From Bacteroidota bacterium (lineage in GTDB: Bacteria > Bacteroidota > Rhodothermia > Balneolales > HLUCCA01): 64,000 nt of DNA. The notes beneath the pieces are model-generated. The model made no database searches. It was not told the origin of the DNA and saw nothing but the letters and a program-made list of their open reading frames with translations. Location of the stretch: contig JAFIEZ010000008.1 in NCBI GenBank assembly GCA_020832235.1, positions 222,420 to 286,419 on the forward strand, given 5' to 3'. The position numbers and the translations under genes were made by a program. Shown here in pieces: positions 1 through 10,390 of this stretch; position 1 is the stretch's first letter; every line of letters begins with the position of its first letter.

Positions 1-19
1 ACATTGAGTTAAGCACAAG

Positions 20-191
20 TTATCCACATTGAAATAAACATGTTAATGTGCTGAGCGGCAATAGATTACGAAAAAAAAATTAGATGTTGTCGCAATTCAG
101 GTTTAGCTCATAACATTGCGATAACAGTAAATTTTAACGGTTTTGCAAAACAGAAAGAAATCTCAATAAAGTTTTCCACAGGTTATCAACA
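20..191. promoter_or_regulatory. Cluster of three DnaA-box-like sites (candidate origin or DnaA-regulated region)
   Basis: The stretch 1-353 has no convincing gene. It is AT-rich and holds a perfect DnaA box TTATCCACA at 20-28, a one-mismatch box TTTTCCACA at 172-180 and TTATCAACA at 183-191, all on the plus strand. The last two are separated by only two bases, a spacing often seen in bacterial origins. No dnaA gene is visible because the window begins here. This could be a chromosomal origin, a DnaA-controlled promoter, or chance in AT-rich DNA. Confidence 0.4.
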
Positions 192-353
192 CGCTAAAAT
201 GCTGTCAAGTGTTGACATTTAGAAAAGTTTTTTTTTGCCATTATTTTTTCCCCTGTAACGAAGATTTTATCTGTCTTAACCTTCTTCATTTGCTTGTCTT
301 TTATGCGGTTACACATGCTCCCAGGCTATGGTATGATGTTGAAAAAAAAGTGA

Positions 354-1220
354 TCATTTCTGGTGAAAAAAAATCTCAGCAAATCGCCGCCTGTCCGACA
401 TGTCTGAGTGAATGGTAACGTTGCAAAGATCCCTGCAAAAAAAAGGCTCTTTTTCTATTTCATGCTCGAGGTGGAGCTCGAAATAAAGCTTGCCTGCTTC
501 GGTTAGAGTTGCTTGTGCGTACGCAGCGATATGTTCGTATACGGAAGAGCGGTTCTCGCAAAACAATGCCATTGCCGGCTCATAGTTTTTAACCTGGGGG
601 TCTAATTCACCTGCCTCATCGTGATGGATATACGGGGGATTAGAAACAATAACATCCCACTGATGTGTGCCCATTTCGTGTAAACGAAACAAATCGGCAT
701 TGGCAAACTTCACCGCTACGGAATTGCTCTCGGCATTATGGCGTGCTATTTCCAATGCATCGTTGCTGAGATCAATTCCATGTACCTCCCACTCCGGTCG
801 CTCTTTTGCAAGGGCTACAGCAATACAGCCCGATCCGGTTCCAATATCCAGAATACGTGTTGGCTTATGGTCGTGGTTATTTAATATGTGTTCCACCAGC
901 TCTTCAGTCTCCGGACGCGGAATTAAAACTCCGGGAGCCACTTTAATCTCACTGTTATAAAAAGAGGTGCTGCCTGTTATATACTGAAGAGGCTCGTGGC
1001 GGGTTCTCCTCTTCACAAAGTCCCGAATAATGGCGAGTTCTGCAGAGGTAAAGGGCCGGTCGAACTGTACATACAGATTGAGCCGCTTTGTATGTAAAGC
1101 GGAAGCCACAAGCCATTCAATACTCAATCGGGGTGAGGCTACATTTTTGTCTGCAAACCACTGCGTACCCCACTCGAGCATACGAAGTACCGTCCATGTT
1201 TCTCCCTTAGAACTACTCAT
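354..1220 (-). CDS. prmC: Peptide chain release factor N5-glutamine methyltransferase PrmC (HemK)
   Basis: This cytoplasmic enzyme methylates the glutamine of the GGQ motif in release factors 1 and 2, using S-adenosylmethionine. The 288-residue length is normal. Residues 1-75 form the helical N-terminal release-factor-binding domain. The Rossmann methyltransferase domain follows, with the SAM-binding motif DIGTGSG at about 125-131 and the family-defining NPPY at 194-197, which binds the target glutamine. The gene lies 18 bp downstream of a small hypothetical gene on the same strand, so the two probably form an operon. The start at 1220 fits the family length. Confidence 0.95.
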   Translation of the reverse strand: MSSSKGETWTVLRMLEWGTQWFADKNVASPRLSIEWLVASALHTKRLNLYVQFDRPFTSAELAIIRDFVKRRTRHEPLQYITGSTSFYNSEIKVAPGVLIPRPETEELVEHILNNHDHKPTRILDIGTGSGCIAVALAKERPEWEVHGIDLSNDALEIARHNAESNSVAVKFANADLFRLHEMGTHQWDVIVSNPPYIHHDEAGELDPQVKNYEPAMALFCENRSSVYEHIAAYAQATLTEAGKLYFELHLEHEIEKEPFFCRDLCNVTIHSDMSDRRRFAEIFFHQK

Positions 1221-1238
1221 TCGGGGCTGCAGACCCTT

Positions 1239-1604
1239 TTATTTTTCGGATACATCCTGAACGGTGAGGCCAAATCGTTTGCCATAGTCCAGTATGTAGT
1301 CGGTTACAGCTTCATTTAGTGGCGTTTCCCCCTCGGGATTACTTCCACGGAAACCCATTCTGCCTCCGGTAGAAATTACATCAGCACGTATGGACGTACC
1401 CGTGTAATGAAGCAGCAGTGTAACGGAAATACTGGAGTTCATCAATTTATTGTGCTCCTCGTATACCATTATGTTAACCGAAGTTTTGTCTGCGTTGTTT
1501 ACAGAATAGTGATATTGTGGCGCTGAAGCTTCAAGTATTACCTTGCTCATGCGCTCGAGGGTATCGGATGGACCGAAAACCATTAATTTTCTGGTTGTAC
1601 TCAT
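1239..1604 (-). CDS. Conserved small hypothetical protein
   Basis: The predicted protein is 121 residues and soluble, with no signal peptide or membrane segment. It has alternating polar and hydrophobic stretches typical of a small alpha/beta fold (for example SVTLLLHYTG, then ADVISTGG near residues 75-85). The pattern loosely recalls DUF6054-type proteins, but this is only an impression. It is the upstream partner of prmC and shares a divergent promoter region (1605-1838) with the exported protein on the plus strand. No function can be assigned. Confidence 0.7.
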   Translation of the reverse strand: MSTTRKLMVFGPSDTLERMSKVILEASAPQYHYSVNNADKTSVNIMVYEEHNKLMNSSISVTLLLHYTGTSIRADVISTGGRMGFRGSNPEGETPLNEAVTDYILDYGKRFGLTVQDVSEK

Positions 1605-1838
1605 TCCTATTTAAGGTTATCCTTCATTTGTTGGTCTGTATAATGGCAAAGAATATACGTATATAAGGAATGTTTTTTAAATCCATGTTTTACTTTGCCG
1701 GTTCCTGGGTATGTTAGCTTCCTGATGTGTACTCTATATATACGATATCATGCGCTAAATCGTTCTGATTAAGATGTGTACATTTCAGTTTGTCTGCTAA
1801 TAGCCATCATTTTTAACTTTATTGTCAAGTTGTTTACC

Positions 1839-2687
1839 ATGAGTCAACGCCTCTTCATCTTTGCTGCCGTATTCGTTTTTGTAACGTCACTCCCGCTGAC
1901 GTCTGCAGGGCAACCGGGTATTGAACCGCCGGTGCGTGGCGTTGATACCTTCCGTACACCACTAGACGACGACCTCAGGCGTGCTGCTGCATTTAATCTG
2001 GTTCTGAACAACTTTGGCTTCGGCATAGCTGGGGAGTATCGCCGCGTAGTAAGCCCTCTGTCGGAGATTTATGCAGAATTACAGATTACAGCATTGCGCG
2101 ACGTGACCGAACAGAACTACCAGTTCTTCGGACAACAGATAATCCCAAATAAACGGAATCGGGTGTTGTCATTTCCGCTTACGCTCGGTTTCAAGCACAG
2201 GATATTTCCCCAGCCTATTTCCGATAACTTCCGTTTTTTTGTAAGTGCTCAGGGCGGCCCTACACTAGCATTTATTTATCCATACTATAATGCTGCAACC
2301 GTTCGCTTTGTGATGGAGGACGACCTGGCTACTGCCGGTAACCTCAACGATATTGTTCAGATTGGCAGGGTTGAGGCTAACATCGGTCAATTCGTGAATG
2401 ATGTATTTCAGGGCTGGGGCGATGGCGACTGGATGCTGGGTACCGCAGGTCAGATTGGTATAGGCGTTGACTTCGGAGAGCGCTTTAACAACGTAACTAC
2501 GTTGAAAATTGGTTTCACGTTCAGTCATTTTGCCCAGGGTATACAAGTTATGGATCCGCTAAATGCTGTAGGCATAATTCCAACACCCGATTTCGACAGT
2601 GATGTATTTGTACTGCGTGAAGGTACGCCAAAACAGACGTTTTTCGGCTCGCCATTTATCACACTCTCATTCGGGAATATGTGGTAG
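1839..2687 (+). CDS. Exported protein, probably an outer-membrane beta-barrel
   Basis: The reading frame is open from 1776, but the ATG at 1839 gives a clean signal peptide: two charged residues, a hydrophobic run rich in F/V/A, then a cleavage-like LTSAGQ. The 282-residue precursor shows alternating hydrophobic and polar stretches, many aromatic residues and a final aromatic residue (GNMW), as in outer-membrane barrels. I do not recognise a specific family. It ends 23 bp before the convergent hydrolase gene, with no obvious terminator between them. Confidence 0.7.
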   Translation: MSQRLFIFAAVFVFVTSLPLTSAGQPGIEPPVRGVDTFRTPLDDDLRRAAAFNLVLNNFGFGIAGEYRRVVSPLSEIYAELQITALRDVTEQNYQFFGQQIIPNKRNRVLSFPLTLGFKHRIFPQPISDNFRFFVSAQGGPTLAFIYPYYNAATVRFVMEDDLATAGNLNDIVQIGRVEANIGQFVNDVFQGWGDGDWMLGTAGQIGIGVDFGERFNNVTTLKIGFTFSHFAQGIQVMDPLNAVGIIPTPDFDSDVFVLREGTPKQTFFGSPFITLSFGNMW

Positions 2688-2709
2688 ACAGGCCTAACTG
2701 CCACTGGCT

Positions 2710-3522
2710 TCAACTTGTAGTCCATTCCAATTCGTCTGCCAGGACTTGGAAAAAAGCTTCCGGCTGTCGAAGCATAGGAACATGTCCGCCCATCGGGATC
2801 TCCACAGTTCGCACGTCCTTGAAAAAGCGTGCAATTTTTTTATGGTAACCGAAAGGGAGCATACCGTCGTCGCGGCCCATAATCAAGGTTGTTCTGCCCG
2901 TGTAAACAGATAGTATAGGCAAAAGGCCCAAGGCGCGCGGACTGGTATATGGGTAGCTCATGGTGAGTTTATGGAACACTTTACCCATCATGATTAACTT
3001 TTCCGGATTTATATCCGGTGCAATGCGCAGCAATCCTTTTTGCATCAGCCAATCTTGCTGCAGCAGAAAACGCAGTGGCTGACGGCGGAACAACCTGAAC
3101 AGAATATCCTCTTTGGGATGAAATCCGCCGGGAGCTACCAGAATAAGGCGTGAAAACAGAGCAGGGTCATGTATGGCAGCCGCAGATAGTATTCTACAGC
3201 CAAAGGAATGCGCCACAACAGGTACTTCCTGAATTCCCAGAGATCTGAGCAGACCGGTTAATGCCTCTGCAAAACGTACAATATTCAGATCAGGCTGCGT
3301 TTCAGGATCTTCACCGTTATGATAAGGAAGACCAATCGACAACATGGATTTACCTTGGTCGATAATCTGAGGGGCAATCAGGTGCCATGTTCGGGTAGAT
3401 GCAGCAAAACCATGAATTCCAATCAGGTCTGGTTTACCTGTACCCCATTGCATCCAACGAATTCTGAAGCCGCCAATATTCCACTCCCCATAAAGAGGAT
3501 CACGCTGTTCGGAGGAAGTCAT
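2710..3522 (-). CDS. Alpha/beta hydrolase
   Basis: This is a 270-residue single-domain alpha/beta hydrolase of unknown substrate, probably cytoplasmic. Visible features are the oxyanion-hole segment GIHGFAAS near residue 35-42, the nucleophile elbow VAHSFG with Ser106, a likely acidic residue in MGRDDG near 218, and the catalytic His in GGHVP near 248. The start overlaps the end of the upstream HAD phosphatase gene by 23 bp, which implies translational coupling and a shared pathway. The fold covers esterases, C-C hydrolases and haloperoxidase-like enzymes, so only the class is secure. Confidence 0.85.
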   Translation of the reverse strand: MTSSEQRDPLYGEWNIGGFRIRWMQWGTGKPDLIGIHGFAASTRTWHLIAPQIIDQGKSMLSIGLPYHNGEDPETQPDLNIVRFAEALTGLLRSLGIQEVPVVAHSFGCRILSAAAIHDPALFSRLILVAPGGFHPKEDILFRLFRRQPLRFLLQQDWLMQKGLLRIAPDINPEKLIMMGKVFHKLTMSYPYTSPRALGLLPILSVYTGRTTLIMGRDDGMLPFGYHKKIARFFKDVRTVEIPMGGHVPMLRQPEAFFQVLADELEWTTS

Positions 3523-4183
3523 GTAGCCATTTTTCCGGTTTTTCCATGGAATGAAGAATCAAGTCGGGACGATGCTGATTCAGTTCGTTTTCAGAAAACG
3601 GTCCTGTAGTTACGGCAATACATTGAGCCTTGTAATGGCGCGCGCAGGCCACATCGTTCGGTGTATCACCAATAATGATGATGTCTTCCTGTGAAAAGGT
3701 GCGATTGAATGCTGCTTCAGCTTTTTGGTGTGCTATGGCTGGCAGGGCGTTTCTATCGGCATGCTCACAACCAAAGGCACCAAAACTAAAGTGGTGATGC
3801 AGATCGGCATGTCTTAGTTTGGTAAATGCAGCATCCTCAAAATTTCCGGTGAGCAAGCCAAAAGGTATTTGTTGTTCTGTACACCAGGCAATGGTTTCAT
3901 TAACACCAGCATGAACTTCTACCCAGTCGGGTTGCACGGCTCTGCTCAATTCGGTGATATACCGATGTTTTACTTCTTCGAAACGAGTTGTATGTTGAGC
4001 TGCCGAACCCATTAGATCAGAAAAAATGGCCTTATCGGTACGCCCCGCGAATGAAATTCCGGTATGATCTACTTCATTGAGGTCGAGTTCCTGCAGCAGT
4101 GCCGCAATCATGGAACGCATTTTTTGATGGCTTACTGAAAGCAGCGTGCCATCAATATCGAATAATATTAATTTATGTTGCAT
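3500..4183 (-). CDS. HAD-family phosphatase (phosphoglycolate phosphatase-like)
   Basis: The protein has 227 residues with the four HAD motifs in order: the nucleophile motif FDIDGT (Asp9, Asp11), motif II LLTGN with its Thr, a lysine in the middle region, and the metal-binding motif IIGDTPND. A helical cap lies between motifs I and II (subclass I), as in phosphoglycolate and related small-molecule phosphatases. It is co-transcribed with the overlapping alpha/beta hydrolase. The substrate cannot be read from the sequence. Confidence 0.88.
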   Translation of the reverse strand: MQHKLILFDIDGTLLSVSHQKMRSMIAALLQELDLNEVDHTGISFAGRTDKAIFSDLMGSAAQHTTRFEEVKHRYITELSRAVQPDWVEVHAGVNETIAWCTEQQIPFGLLTGNFEDAAFTKLRHADLHHHFSFGAFGCEHADRNALPAIAHQKAEAAFNRTFSQEDIIIIGDTPNDVACARHYKAQCIAVTTGPFSENELNQHRPDLILHSMEKPEKWLHDFLRTA

Positions 4184-4518
4184 AAGAAAGAAGATAAGCA
4201 GTAGCTCGCCCTAATGACGTAAAAATCCGTTTTTTCGACAAAAAAAACCACCAATCCGCTCCTGTCTTTAAATTTCAGAGGTAATGACAGTAATTCATGC
4301 GAACTGGTGGTATGCGCCTCAGTGGTAACGTCTCTCTTGTGGCGTGTCTATGTATGTTTGAGTATTTACAAACTACTCAAACGAACCGCTTCGCATATTT
4401 GCTTCTGTATAATCGGCAGCGTTTAAATGATGAACGGTCTAAAGATTTCAATCATCGGCTTTTCTAATCGAGGTAAGTAAAGTAACAGCATGAGGTTGTA
4501 CGCCTCTACCGTAAATAA
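4184..4518. other. Intergenic stretch, nothing recognised
   Basis: These 335 bases lie between the end of the large sensor kinase gene and the start of the HAD gene, both on the minus strand. I see no credible reading frame, RNA gene or clear terminator. The AT-rich part next to 4184 presumably holds the promoter of the HAD-hydrolase pair. Confidence 0.5.
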
Positions 4519-7500
4519 TCAGCGCAGAGGCATCAAAACAGATGCCCGAACCCCGGTTATCTCACCGTTATTATCGGTCATATTATCAATTTCAATACGC
4601 CATTTCAGACCGTTTTCCTTCGCCAGAATCGCCAGACGCTGTTCAACCAGCGTTACGCCCAGCGATAGACGATTCCCCTCTATGGTGGGCCTCCGGTCAT
4701 TTTTTAGTCCCGTTCCATTATCGATAATCACTACTTCCAATTGTTCATCATCCGACCGTTTCACACAGATCGTAATTTCCCCTGCGGCGCCTTTTGGCAT
4801 AATTCCATGAATAATGGCATTTTCTACAAAGGGTTGCAGTAACATGGATGGAATGTGTGTTGTTATAGTATCAACGTCTTGCGCTATGTGTTTTATAAAG
4901 CTTACCGGATGCGGCAGTCTGCTTGATTCTACAGACACATACAATTCCAGCCGATCCAGCTCCTCAGACAGGGAGGTGGTACGCTGATAGGCCGAATCTA
5001 ATTGTTTCCGAATGAGTTTGGAGAAATCAACCAGCAGTTTCGATGCTTTTACTTTGTCGTCTTTCAAAATTTGATAGCGGATGTTATTCAAAATATTGAA
5101 AACAAAATGCGGACTCATCATTGCCTGAAGGGCCTGATATTCCAGTTCGTTAATCTGACGTTGATATTGATGCTTCTCTTCCTCTTTTTTTTGTATCAGC
5201 CTGATGCGATAGTTGAATAGCAATAGTATTCCGCTCAGTGCAAGAACAAGGCTTATTGCCCATACCCAGGGAAGCATCCACCACGGTCGCAGAATGGTAA
5301 AATGATGCGCTATCATATGACTACCGGCGTTGCCGTCGCTCGTAAATGCTTCTGCCTCGAACACGTAATGCCCCGGTGGTATGCTACGGTAGGTGACTTC
5401 ATTATTCGCTGTGACAGACCAGTCTTCGGTGGAATTAACTTCACGCAGACGATATCGGTACAAAAGCCGGTCGGCGTCATGAAAAAGCAGTCCGGTAAAG
5501 GTAAATGACCATTGATTGTTATAGTGATCTACTACATCTGGAAAATTATGCGTGTAAAGTTGATCATTGACGATAATGGTATATAAATGGAACGGTACCA
5601 GCGTGGGTGATGCTCCGCTCTCTGCCCTGTCTAAGCTTAGAATGGTATTATCTCCACTAAGCCATAGATTGTGCTCTCTTAACTGTATATGGCGAATCTG
5701 TGTGCCAAATAGTCTGCCACTAAAATAGCGTATTCCCTGTGGCAACCGGTCAAGCTGAAAATCCAGTTCAAGTTCGGGGCTTAACGGTATAAGACTTATT
5801 CCCGTGCCGGTTGAAATCCAAAGGGTGTGTTGGTCATATGCAATGGTTTTTACCAGGTCGTCGGCCAGACCATTATCAACGTGTATCTGATGTAGCTTTT
5901 CGTTATTAGTGTTGTATATCCACACGCCCGATCCATGTGTGGCCACTGCAACAATACCATTGTAAAGATACTCGATTTTGGTAATCTGCTGATTACGGAA
6001 CTCCTCTGGCAAAGCTGTCAGCTCAAGGTGTTCATCAAACCGATACAGTCCATTGATGGATCCGACCCAGAGATTGTTTGCATTGCAGGCCTTCAGTGAA
6101 GTAATGCGTTGATTTAAAATCCGTTCAAAGGCATCCGGAGTATCAACGTGTGCAACGTATAATCCGTCAATGGCACCATAGAAGAGTCTGTTATTGGAGT
6201 AAACGAGTTGCTTACCAGACAGAGCGGTTATTTTGTCGGTGGTTGTAAGACGGTTCCCTTGTCTGTTGACCAGATAGAATGTAGTAGCCGTTACAATTCC
6301 CAGTCGACCATCAGGAAGTTCTGTGAAGTCTTCCACACTAATATTGATCGGACGAATCTCATCCCATGTCACCTCTGTATAGGTTCCAGCTGTATCAAAT
6401 ACAAAAATCCTCCCACTGTCGGTACCATACCATTGGTACCCGTCGCTGCTGGTGAACGAACTCCGGATTGAAAAATCGAACAAGTTATGCTTTGCTGCGA
6501 TGTTCTGGATATTTCCAAAGCTGCGGTCAATTCGGTAAATACCATTTCTAACGGTTGTTATCCATACCGATTCCTGATTGTCAAAAGTAACAGATGTAAT
6601 GGTTTTGCCGGGGAGCAGGTGCGATACCTTCTGCTGTGTATTTTTGCCATCGTAATTGTAGAAATGTACACCGTCTGCAATGGTTCCCACGGCCAGGTAG
6701 ACACTGTTAACCGTACGTGTAACGAATGTGATTTCCGCCTGAATTCCGAGCTGGTTTTTGTGGATGGTGTAAGGAGGCGAGGAAGCGGCTGAACCGGAAT
6801 AGACGATCCCACTTCGAGATGGGATTAGAAAACTGCCCTGATGCGTTTGCTGGTGTTGAATCACCCGATAGTTAATGTCGTTTTTCTCAATCCATTTACC
6901 CGTAGCGAAATCCAGATAATAGGTATTCAGTGATGTTCCTGCATGAATAACATTATCCTCGTCTACCCATGCCTGGCGTATGGTATGTACCAACCCTTCC
7001 GACCCAAATTTCTCAATCTGATTGTCGGAGCTTACCCTGTAAATGCTGGCATCCTGACTAAAAAACCAGATAGCCTGGTCATGGTCTTCAAAAACGGAAA
7101 CCAACATATTGCCGAAACGAAGTCGGGCGAGCAGACTGTCGTTCGAAGGATTGAAAAAGGTGTTGTTTTGGAAGTAGGATGGTACCCCGTTAAAGCTCAG
7201 AAACCATAATCTTTGCTGAGAGTCCTGATAAATATAAAATATTTCGTTACCGCCAAGACCGTCTTGCGTAGTGAAATGCCTGAAGCGATTTCCATCAAAC
7301 CGGCTGACACCAGAATCGGTAGCGAACCACATATACCCAAAATCGTCCTGCATGCTGTGGTGCACAACATTAGATACCAACCCGTTGTTGGTGTTGTAAT
7401 TGGGGAAATCAAAATGCATAGGTTGTGCTATAGTTGCGACAGAAAAAAGGGAACATATCGCAGCTAAAACGAAACACAGGCGTTGTGCGTACATAACCGG

Positions 7501-7539
7501 GTTATTCGAAGAATTCATTGCGAAGTCCGGTAATTTCAA
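4519..7539 (-). CDS. Sensor histidine kinase with periplasmic two-component-regulator propeller (LytS type)
   Basis: This is a 1006-residue membrane sensor. After an N-terminal signal sequence (about residues 16-39) come many short propeller repeats of the two-component-regulator type (about 45-660), then a Y_Y_Y-like beta domain (about 690-745), one transmembrane helix (about 752-775) and a short coiled coil. The kinase is of the LytS/His_kinase family: SPHFVFNILNN carries the probable phospho-acceptor His811, and an ATPase domain follows with N box ENAIIHG at about 906 and DNGTGL. It overlaps the upstream LytTR regulator gene by 38 bp, its obvious partner. The periplasmic propeller suggests ligand sensing, as in Bacteroidota polysaccharide sensors, but the ligand is unknown. 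Confidence 0.9.
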   Translation of the reverse strand: MKLPDFAMNSSNNPVMYAQRLCFVLAAICSLFSVATIAQPMHFDFPNYNTNNGLVSNVVHHSMQDDFGYMWFATDSGVSRFDGNRFRHFTTQDGLGGNEIFYIYQDSQQRLWFLSFNGVPSYFQNNTFFNPSNDSLLARLRFGNMLVSVFEDHDQAIWFFSQDASIYRVSSDNQIEKFGSEGLVHTIRQAWVDEDNVIHAGTSLNTYYLDFATGKWIEKNDINYRVIQHQQTHQGSFLIPSRSGIVYSGSAASSPPYTIHKNQLGIQAEITFVTRTVNSVYLAVGTIADGVHFYNYDGKNTQQKVSHLLPGKTITSVTFDNQESVWITTVRNGIYRIDRSFGNIQNIAAKHNLFDFSIRSSFTSSDGYQWYGTDSGRIFVFDTAGTYTEVTWDEIRPINISVEDFTELPDGRLGIVTATTFYLVNRQGNRLTTTDKITALSGKQLVYSNNRLFYGAIDGLYVAHVDTPDAFERILNQRITSLKACNANNLWVGSINGLYRFDEHLELTALPEEFRNQQITKIEYLYNGIVAVATHGSGVWIYNTNNEKLHQIHVDNGLADDLVKTIAYDQHTLWISTGTGISLIPLSPELELDFQLDRLPQGIRYFSGRLFGTQIRHIQLREHNLWLSGDNTILSLDRAESGASPTLVPFHLYTIIVNDQLYTHNFPDVVDHYNNQWSFTFTGLLFHDADRLLYRYRLREVNSTEDWSVTANNEVTYRSIPPGHYVFEAEAFTSDGNAGSHMIAHHFTILRPWWMLPWVWAISLVLALSGILLLFNYRIRLIQKKEEEKHQYQRQINELEYQALQAMMSPHFVFNILNNIRYQILKDDKVKASKLLVDFSKLIRKQLDSAYQRTTSLSEELDRLELYVSVESSRLPHPVSFIKHIAQDVDTITTHIPSMLLQPFVENAIIHGIMPKGAAGEITICVKRSDDEQLEVVIIDNGTGLKNDRRPTIEGNRLSLGVTLVEQRLAILAKENGLKWRIEIDNMTDNNGEITGVRASVLMPLR

Positions 7540-8317
7540 ATACTTTTTCCATGAACTCTGTCTGTTTGCGTCGCGAAACCGGAATCTTGAGTCCTGATGA
7601 AGTTTCGCAGATATTCCCTTCTGTTTGAGAGAAGCTGCTTAAGTGGTTGAGATTCAGCAAAAAACTCTTATGACACCGGTAAAAGTAGTCGGGCAAGGTT
7701 TGTTCCAGCTCCCCCAGCGACTTGGTTATCAACATTTTATGGCCGTTTTTCAGATACACGGTAGTGTAGTTCCCGTCGGCTTCCATACACTCAATAGAGT
7801 CGGCATCTACAACTTTGAATCCACCGGTGGTGGGAATGTAGAGTTTTTTCTGAAACCCGTTTGAGGACTTGATTCGTTGTACATCCTCCAGCAAGCTGTC
7901 GATTTTCCGTTGGTAGTCGGTGGATATGGCCCCTTCTGTTCCTTTTGTGCTTAGCTTTTCAATAAGCCTTTTTTCGGTAGCCTGAAGCTCGTCGGTGTCG
8001 ATAGGTTTTAGCAGGAAGTCGAAGGCATTGGTTTTCAGAGCCCGAATCGCATAATGTTCATGTGCCGTAACAAAGACGATATGAAAATCGGGATTCGGAA
8101 ACGATTCGAGCAGGGAAAATCCATCTTTCCCGGGCATTTCAACATCCAGAAAAATTACATCCGGAGGATTTTTTTCAATTTGAGTAATGGCCTCGTCTAC
8201 AGATGCAGCCATGGCAGTAACCAGGGTTTGCTCGCAGTACGACTCCAGCAAAATGCGAAGCAGATCGCGATTGGCAAACTCATCATCAACGATTAGTGCT
8301 TTAAGTTTTATACTCAT
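7502..8317 (-). CDS. LytTR-family response regulator
   Basis: The 271-residue protein has a receiver domain (residues 1-125) with the acidic pair DDE at 11-13, phospho-acceptor Asp58 in FLDVEMPG and a conserved Lys in LLKPID. A LytTR DNA-binding domain follows in the last 110 residues (YIPTTGGF ... FLLNLNHL). Together with the kinase gene it overlaps, it forms a LytS/LytR-like two-component system. The order regulator then kinase, with translational coupling, is clear. The target promoters are unknown. Confidence 0.93.
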   Translation of the reverse strand: MSIKLKALIVDDEFANRDLLRILLESYCEQTLVTAMAASVDEAITQIEKNPPDVIFLDVEMPGKDGFSLLESFPNPDFHIVFVTAHEHYAIRALKTNAFDFLLKPIDTDELQATEKRLIEKLSTKGTEGAISTDYQRKIDSLLEDVQRIKSSNGFQKKLYIPTTGGFKVVDADSIECMEADGNYTTVYLKNGHKMLITKSLGELEQTLPDYFYRCHKSFLLNLNHLSSFSQTEGNICETSSGLKIPVSRRKQTEFMEKVFEITGLRNEFFE

Positions 8318-8538
8318 TCGGGAATCTACGCTAAAGTGTTCAGTGCCGGGTAACAGATTCTGCAGATCTACCGGTACCGGAGGACCGCCGTTGGCAGTAT
8401 ATTCCGATTATGGCAATATGCTAAAAAAAACGGAATCATGTAGACAGTAACTGCAATGAAACCCCTTCCATACGTTTTCTATTCCGCCGTTTTTGCCGTA
8501 CCTTACAGGCATCCACCTAACTAAAATAATAGGGATAA

Positions 8539-9822
<1,284 letters not shown>

Positions 9823-9961
9823 GATTCGTTACACAGATTACGGCTGACAGGTTCGGTTTTCTTGGAAACCGTACGGCATGTTAGGTTTGCCAGAGCGTTG
9901 CAATGGCAGGTCTTTCGTTTTTCAGCATTGTAATCAATCGTGTAAAGCGATACATTCGCAG

Positions 9962-10000
9962 GGAGGACGATGCACAACGTATCGTCCTCCTGTTATTTTT
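9962..10000 (+). terminator. Strong hairpin plus T-run between eno and the RRM gene
   Basis: Perfect 10-bp inverted repeat GGAGGACGAT (9962-9971) / ATCGTCCTCC (9981-9990) with a 9-nt loop, followed by TGTTATTTTT. It fits an intrinsic terminator for eno. However, it sits only 18 nt from its T-run end to the ATG of the RNA-binding-protein gene, so it may also act as an attenuator in that gene's leader. Confidence 0.75.
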
Positions 10001-10018
10001 AATCCAATTATCCGTTAC

Positions 10019-10303
10019 ATGAATATTTATGTAGGTAATCTGGCGTGGAAAGCCAAAAAACAAGACCTGACGGAATTGTTTCAACATTTTGGCGAGGTGA
10101 CCAGAGCATTTATCGTACGCGACAAACGTACCAGAAGGTCGAAAGGCTTCGGATTTGTTGAAATGGAAGAGGAAGAAGCTGCCAGAGCCGCCATCGAAGC
10201 ACTCAACAACACCGTGTTTCTGGAGCGTGCCATCGTTGTGAACGAAGCGCATCCGCGAAAAGACGATGACGACGAAGATACCGACGAATTTGACGAGGAG
10301 TAG
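10019..10303 (+). CDS. RNA-binding protein with a single RRM domain
   Basis: The protein has 94 residues. The frame is open further upstream, but the ATG at 10019 places the domain right at the N-terminus, where it belongs: MNIYVGNL is the RNP2 motif and KGFGFVEM near residues 41-48 is RNP1. The tail is acidic (about 15 residues of D and E). Such small RRM proteins of Bacteroidota and cyanobacteria bind single-stranded RNA and are often linked to cold or stress adaptation. Here the role is inferred only from the family. A hairpin just upstream may control expression. Confidence 0.92.
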   Translation: MNIYVGNLAWKAKKQDLTELFQHFGEVTRAFIVRDKRTRRSKGFGFVEMEEEEAARAAIEALNNTVFLERAIVVNEAHPRKDDDDEDTDEFDEE

Positions 10304-10390
10304 TTTCAGGCTGCACCGTCTTTTCTCATCATGGATGTGTAGCCTTGCCGGGGGTGCCGGCCAACTGCTTATCTTGACTCCCTTTACACT

